This document shows, piece by piece, positions 60,047 to 64,000 of a DNA stretch of 64,000 nucleotides; positions within the stretch are counted from its first letter, which is position 1, and every line of letters begins with the position of its first letter. The stretch is from JAENVU01 sp038250905 (lineage in GTDB: Bacteria > Actinomycetota > Acidimicrobiia > IMCC26256 > JAENVU01), in contig JBBSBV010000001.1 in assembly GCA_038250905.1 (NCBI GenBank), forward strand, positions 173,846-237,845, given 5' to 3'. The notes below the pieces were generated by a model, which was not told where the DNA came from, ran no database searches, and saw nothing but the letters and a program-made list of their open reading frames with translations. The translations under genes were made by a program, and so were the position numbers.

Positions 60047-61320
60047 GGTCGGCTCGGATGTTGGCGGATATTCCGATCGTGCCGGATGTGATCACCAAGG
60101 TCCTCGACTCGACCGCGGGATGGGCCTGGGACAAAGTCACCGAAGGCATCGCATCGTGGGTCCTCGGCGCGGTCGGCGACCTCGTCGACGGGTCACTGCA
60201 TTTCTTGACTACCGCGGCGCGACCCAATGTCGAGGCCGCATGGTTCTCTGGTGCCGGTTCGCCGTACGCGACCGTCCGCAACCTCGCCGGATTGTTGTTG
60301 TTGGCGTTTGTGTTCCTCGCGATCATCCAGGGGCTCATGGCCGGCGACCCGACCGCGATGCTGCGCCGAGTTGCAACCGACCTCCCACTCGCCGTGTTCG
60401 GAATGGTCGTCACCGTGTCGGTCGTCGCGAAGCTCCTGGAACTGACCGACGTGCTCTCCGCCGCGGTACTCGACCAATCCGGTGGGCAGGCGTTGCATTT
60501 CGTGTCGGGTTTCGGCGCGACGCTGACTGGCGCCACCAACGGGTTCGCAGCAGTGATCGTCGGACTCGTCGCCGTGTTCGCCGCGTTGATGCTCTGGATC
60601 GAACTCATGGTCCGCTCGGTCCTCGTCTACCTGCTCGTCGCGCTCGCACCCCTCGGATTCGCGGCAATGGTGTGGCCGGCGACGCGAGGCGTGTTGCGTC
60701 GGATGGTCGACCTGTTGGTCGCGGTGATCATCTCAAAGTTCGTCGTGTCGGTCGCGCTCGCGGTCGGGGTCGCCGCACTCGCCGGCGCAGGCACCGCAGC
60801 GCCTGCGAACGCGGGTGTTGTCGACGCGTCGGCACAGGGTCTCGGCGCGCTGTTGGTCGGGACTGCGATTCTTGGTCTCGCCGCGTTCTCACCGTTCTTG
60901 GTCTTGCGACTCATTCCTTTGGCAGAAGCGGCGGTCGTCGCCCATGGCGTGTCACGCGGACCCTTGCGTGCCGCGCAGTCCTCGACGAGCAACCTGTATC
61001 ACGTGCAGTCGCTCGGCCGACTCGCCGGCGGGTCCTCCGCTGGCCGCGGCGGCAGTGCCGCGGGACTGTCAGGGGCGGCGAGCAGTTCGGCTCCTGCGGG
61101 AGCGGCTGGAGGCGCGGCCGCGGCGGCTGGGCCGGTCGGGATGGTCGGGATGGTCGCGACCTCAACGGTCGGTGGCGCGGCCCGCTCGGCACGGTCAAAA
61201 GTCGACGCGGCGACCAGTCCGGGAAGTGGTAGCGCCACGACCGCGAATCGTTCGGCGACGACCGGCGATCAACGTCGGGGTGAGACCGGTCCAGGCCCGA
61301 CCGGTCGGCGGAACCGGTGA
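60043..61320 (+). CDS. Multi-pass T4SS protein, VirB6/TrbL-like
   Basis: A 425-residue integral membrane protein. GTG at 60043 overlaps the upstream stop; ATG at 60058 is the alternative. About seven hydrophobic helices occupy residues 20-310 (for example LLLLAFVFLAIIQGLMAG, VLVYLLVALAPLGFAAMVW, ISKFVVSVALAVGVAAL). A Gly/Ala/Ser-rich cytoplasmic tail follows. The LAPLGFA motif is typical of VirB6/TrbL channel proteins. Its place just before the SCO6880-family gene matches actinobacterial conjugation loci. Confidence 0.8.
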   Translation: MRSARMLADIPIVPDVITKVLDSTAGWAWDKVTEGIASWVLGAVGDLVDGSLHFLTTAARPNVEAAWFSGAGSPYATVRNLAGLLLLAFVFLAIIQGLMAGDPTAMLRRVATDLPLAVFGMVVTVSVVAKLLELTDVLSAAVLDQSGGQALHFVSGFGATLTGATNGFAAVIVGLVAVFAALMLWIELMVRSVLVYLLVALAPLGFAAMVWPATRGVLRRMVDLLVAVIISKFVVSVALAVGVAALAGAGTAAPANAGVVDASAQGLGALLVGTAILGLAAFSPFLVLRLIPLAEAAVVAHGVSRGPLRAAQSSTSNLYHVQSLGRLAGGSSAGRGGSAAGLSGAASSSAPAGAAGGAAAAAGPVGMVGMVATSTVGGAARSARSKVDAATSPGSGSATTANRSATTGDQRRGETGPGPTGRRNR

Positions 61321-62858
61321 GCACGACCGACCATGCTCAGGTGCGGCGGCGGTATCGGTTCGGTCCCCGGGACCGGACCGGATGGTTCCTCGGACTCGGT
61401 GGCGTCCAATGTGGGGTGCTCGGCGTCGGGATCGTCCTCGCCGGGATCCTCGTGAATCTCGGTACGCCGTTCCCGATCGTGATCGTGCCGATCGGCGCCG
61501 CGTGCGGGTTCGCGTTTGGGCGTTGGAAGTATCAACCGGTCCACGAATGGTTGCCCGTCGCCGGCAGCTGGTTCCTCGCGCGGCGTCGAGGCGACACGGC
61601 GTGGTTCGCGCCACTCCCCACCACCACCCTGGCCAAGTCCGGCCGCCAGCGATCCGCGTCGCGTGCGACCGCGACACCGTTGGTGTTCCCCCCATCCCTT
61701 GATGGTCTGCGTGTCATGGAGGTCTCGGCCGGCGCGGGTCGCGATACTGCCGGGGTCGCGGTCGTGTTCGACCACCTTGATCGGACCGCGTCCGTCGTGA
61801 TCCGGGCGTCGTCGTCACAGTTCTCGTTGTGTGAACCCGGAGAGCAGGAGCGTCTCGTCGGCCAGTGGGGTGATGTCCTCGCCGGGTTCTGTGTCGAGGG
61901 TGGACCGGTCGGACGGTTCCGGTGGACCGAATGGGCCGCGCCGTCAGACCTGACCGAACAACTCGCCTACCTGAACGAACGGGCCGCACCCGATGGGGAC
62001 CGGGATGCGTTCGACGCGTATCAGACGATGGTCGAACACGCGGGACCGTTCTCCGCACAGCACGAAGTGCTCCTGACCGTCACAGTCGAGGAACGTCGCC
62101 TCCGACGACGCACCCGCACGAACGTCGAAGCCGCCCTCGTCGACACCGTCCTCGAACAAGCCACCCTCCTGGCGCGTCGACTGGAAGCTGCGGGTCTCGG
62201 AACCGGCGGACTGCTGAGTGTGGGCGAGTTCGGTCGGGTGATCAGGTCGCGGGTCGACCCCTACGGACTGCCCCGCCCGGCGAGCGGCTCGGCGAGCCTC
62301 GCCGAGTTGGTCGGATTCGTCGCACCGGAGAACGCGGGGCCGATGGTCATGCAGGCGGAGTGGGATCATGTTCGGGTCGATGGTGCGTTCCACGCGGCGT
62401 ATGTCGTCAGTGAGTGGCCGCGGTTGGAAGTCCCCGCGAACTGGATGGAACCGTTGTTGTTTCATGCGGGTGGGATTCGCACCATCGCGGTCCATTACGA
62501 GCCGGTCGCGCCGTCACGTTCGCAACGGCGTGTGGATCGCGAGTCGGTGAAACTCGCGTCGGACGAGGAGCAACGCAGCCGTGCTGGGTTCCGGATCGGG
62601 GCCCGGCACCGCCGCGCCCATGATGAGGTCCTCGACCGGGAAGACGAACTCGTCGCCGGGTACGCCGAGTTCGAGTTCGTCGGGTTCGTGATCGTCACCG
62701 CCGCCACCCTCGACGAGCTCCGCGCGTCATGCGCTGAGTATGAGCAGGTCGGCGGGCAGACCGGGCTGGAACTTCGTCGTCTCGACGGTCGACACGACCT
62801 TGCCCTCGCCTGCGCGCTCCCCATCGGGCGAGGTATCGCGGCCCGGCGGTTCGCATGA
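61317..62858 (+). CDS. SCO6880-family T4SS protein
   Basis: A 513-residue protein with two N-terminal membrane helices (about 25-60, GVLGVGIVLAGILVNLG and FPIVIVPIGAACGFAFG) followed by WKYQPVHEWLPVAGSW. A large cytoplasmic part contains EVSAGAGRDTAGVAVVFDHL and NWMEPLLFHAGGIRTIAVHYEPV. SCO6880-type proteins are found in actinobacterial conjugation clusters next to a VirB4 ATPase and combine a PrgI-like and a VirB4-N-like region. The context here is the same. Confidence 0.87.
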   Translation: MSTTDHAQVRRRYRFGPRDRTGWFLGLGGVQCGVLGVGIVLAGILVNLGTPFPIVIVPIGAACGFAFGRWKYQPVHEWLPVAGSWFLARRRGDTAWFAPLPTTTLAKSGRQRSASRATATPLVFPPSLDGLRVMEVSAGAGRDTAGVAVVFDHLDRTASVVIRASSSQFSLCEPGEQERLVGQWGDVLAGFCVEGGPVGRFRWTEWAAPSDLTEQLAYLNERAAPDGDRDAFDAYQTMVEHAGPFSAQHEVLLTVTVEERRLRRRTRTNVEAALVDTVLEQATLLARRLEAAGLGTGGLLSVGEFGRVIRSRVDPYGLPRPASGSASLAELVGFVAPENAGPMVMQAEWDHVRVDGAFHAAYVVSEWPRLEVPANWMEPLLFHAGGIRTIAVHYEPVAPSRSQRRVDRESVKLASDEEQRSRAGFRIGARHRRAHDEVLDREDELVAGYAEFEFVGFVIVTAATLDELRASCAEYEQVGGQTGLELRRLDGRHDLALACALPIGRGIAARRFA

Positions 62859-64000
62859 CCGGCCTGGGGCTCCCGGCGCGCAGGCTTCGCCTGGCGCGGC
62901 ACCGGTCGACGACCGCGCACGTTTCGAGCGCGTATCCGTTCGCGGCTGAAGCCGGCCTCGGCGCCAGAGGCGTCTACTTGGGTACGAACCTGTTGACCGG
63001 TGGTGGCGGCTTCGCGTTCGATCCGTTCGAGGCCTACGCCCGTGGACTCGTGACGAATCCGAACATGCTCCTCGCCGGGGAGCCCGGCGTGGGCAAAAGC
63101 GCGACCGCCAAAACGTTCGTGTACCGGTCTGCGGCAGTGTTCGGCCGGTGGGTCGCGATCGCGGATCCGAAAGGCGAGTACCGGGGACTCGCCGAACGAC
63201 TCGGACTCGAAATCATTGACCTGCACCCTGGTGGCACAACCCGTCTCAACCCGCTCGACACCGGACACCCCGCCAACGACCGGCCTGAAGAACGCGTCCG
63301 CCATCAGACCGCGCTCGTCGGTGCGCTCCTCGGATGTGTCCTCCGCCGTGACCTTTCACCCGGTGAAGATGCGCTCGTCGCGTACGCGATCGCCCATCTC
63401 GCACGCCAACCTGCGGTGCCAGTGACGCTCGCGGACGTCGCACGCATCATGACCCGGCCACCCGCCGAGATGATCACCACCCCCGGCCTCGACCCCGACG
63501 CCCTCGCGCGTACGGGCGAGGCCGCGACGTTCGCGCTCGGCAAACTCCTCGACCGGTCCCTGCGGGGCATGTTCGACGGGCCAACCACCGTCCGTCTCGA
63601 CTGGTCCGGCCCCGGGGTCGTCCTCGACCTCTCCGCGGTGCATCACGACCCCGACGCGTTGACGCTCGTCATGGTCGCGACGACTGGCTGGTTACAGACC
63701 GTCCTCGCCCGTCCCGACGGGCCGCCCCGCATCCAAGTCCTCGACGAAGCCTGGGCGCTCATGGGCACCGAACGCACCGCGAAATATTTGCAGTCGTGTT
63801 GGAAACTCTCCCGGGCGTATGGCGTCGCGAACCTCGCGATCGTCCACCGCCTCTCCGACCTGCGTGCCCAAGCCGACGACGGGACCTCCACCTCGAAAGT
63901 CGCGATGGGGCTCCTCGCCGACACCCAAACCCGCGTCTTGTTCCGCCAATCCAGCGACCAGATCGCCGACGCCCGGGAACTCCTCGGCCTGACCTCCACC
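62855..64000 (+). CDS. VirB4-like conjugation ATPase, 3' end cut by window edge
   Basis: An open frame from ATG at 62855 (overlapping the SCO6880 stop as ATGA) to the end of the window, 382 codons so far. Walker A is LLAGEPGVGKSATAKTF, followed by VAIADPKGEYRGLAERLG. Walker B is IQVLDEAWALMG, and VLFRQSSDQIADARELLGL is the start of the C-terminal helical part. VirB4 ATPases power T4SS assembly and substrate transfer. The stop and the remaining downstream genes lie outside the window. Confidence 0.92.
   Translation, partial: MTGLGLPARRLRLARHRSTTAHVSSAYPFAAEAGLGARGVYLGTNLLTGGGGFAFDPFEAYARGLVTNPNMLLAGEPGVGKSATAKTFVYRSAAVFGRWVAIADPKGEYRGLAERLGLEIIDLHPGGTTRLNPLDTGHPANDRPEERVRHQTALVGALLGCVLRRDLSPGEDALVAYAIAHLARQPAVPVTLADVARIMTRPPAEMITTPGLDPDALARTGEAATFALGKLLDRSLRGMFDGPTTVRLDWSGPGVVLDLSAVHHDPDALTLVMVATTGWLQTVLARPDGPPRIQVLDEAWALMGTERTAKYLQSCWKLSRAYGVANLAIVHRLSDLRAQADDGTSTSKVAMGLLADTQTRVLFRQSSDQIADARELLGLTST

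Overview
This is a GC-rich actinobacterial chromosome segment. The gene families (WhiB regulator, F420-type luciferase-like oxidoreductase, WS/DGAT acyltransferase, SARP/BTAD-type protein, ArsI/CadI plus a CxxxxxR-type ArsC, SCO6880-type conjugation protein, neocarzinostatin-like secreted domains) point to Actinobacteria. The mix of acyl-CoA metabolism, many GTG starts and short zinc-ribbon proteins suggests the Acidimicrobiia, but that placement is inference.

Positions 1-28.2 kb look like ordinary core or metabolic chromosome. In order they carry: a truncated acyl-CoA dehydrogenase; PlsY; a lipoprotein; an LLM oxidoreductase translationally coupled to a fused EtfB-EtfA protein; a wax ester/diacylglycerol acyltransferase; a DoxX protein and an amidohydrolase; an arsenic cassette (arsI divergent from arsR, MIP channel, arsC); a surface-polysaccharide cluster (glycosyltransferase 9, sugar transferase, FAD oxidoreductase); YjbQ; a DEDDh exonuclease/GIY-YIG nuclease preceded by a LexA-type SOS box; trpD with a second acyl-CoA dehydrogenase; an AarF/UbiB kinase; a WhiB regulator; a cation exchanger; and a secreted neocarzinostatin/Calx-beta protein. 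This part ends with the RNase P RNA gene rnpB (28251-28604).

From just downstream of rnpB to the right edge the window looks accessory. After about 0.7 kb of gene-poor, hairpin-bearing DNA and a few unrecognised genes comes a complete six-gene BREX type 3 phage-defence operon on the minus strand (brxF-brxC-pglXI-brxHII-pglZ-brxA, 42.9 to 31.2 kb). Facing it is a CBS-HEPN gene interrupted by an in-frame TGA, with a frameshifted CsrA-like remnant antisense to its end. A sigma-like gene and a divergent HxlR regulator then precede a tightly overlapping 10-kb Tad/Flp pilus operon (45.9-56.1 kb). A PIN (DUF4411)/ImmA-XRE toxin-antitoxin-like pair and a lytic transglycosylase-NlpC/P60 hydrolase follow. 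Last is a type IV secretion (conjugation) operon: a VirB2-like small membrane protein, a VirB8/TcpC-like protein, a VirB6/TrbL-like protein, an SCO6880-family protein and a VirB4-like ATPase that runs off the window.

The simplest reading is a defence- and transfer-bearing integrative element or island whose left end lies near rnpB and whose right end lies outside the window. No integrase, relaxase or att site is visible. The combination of a Tad pilus operon with a conjugative T4SS, separated only by a toxin-antitoxin pair and a cell-wall hydrolase, is the most interesting layout here. All functions are read from sequence motifs and gene order; no database search was run.
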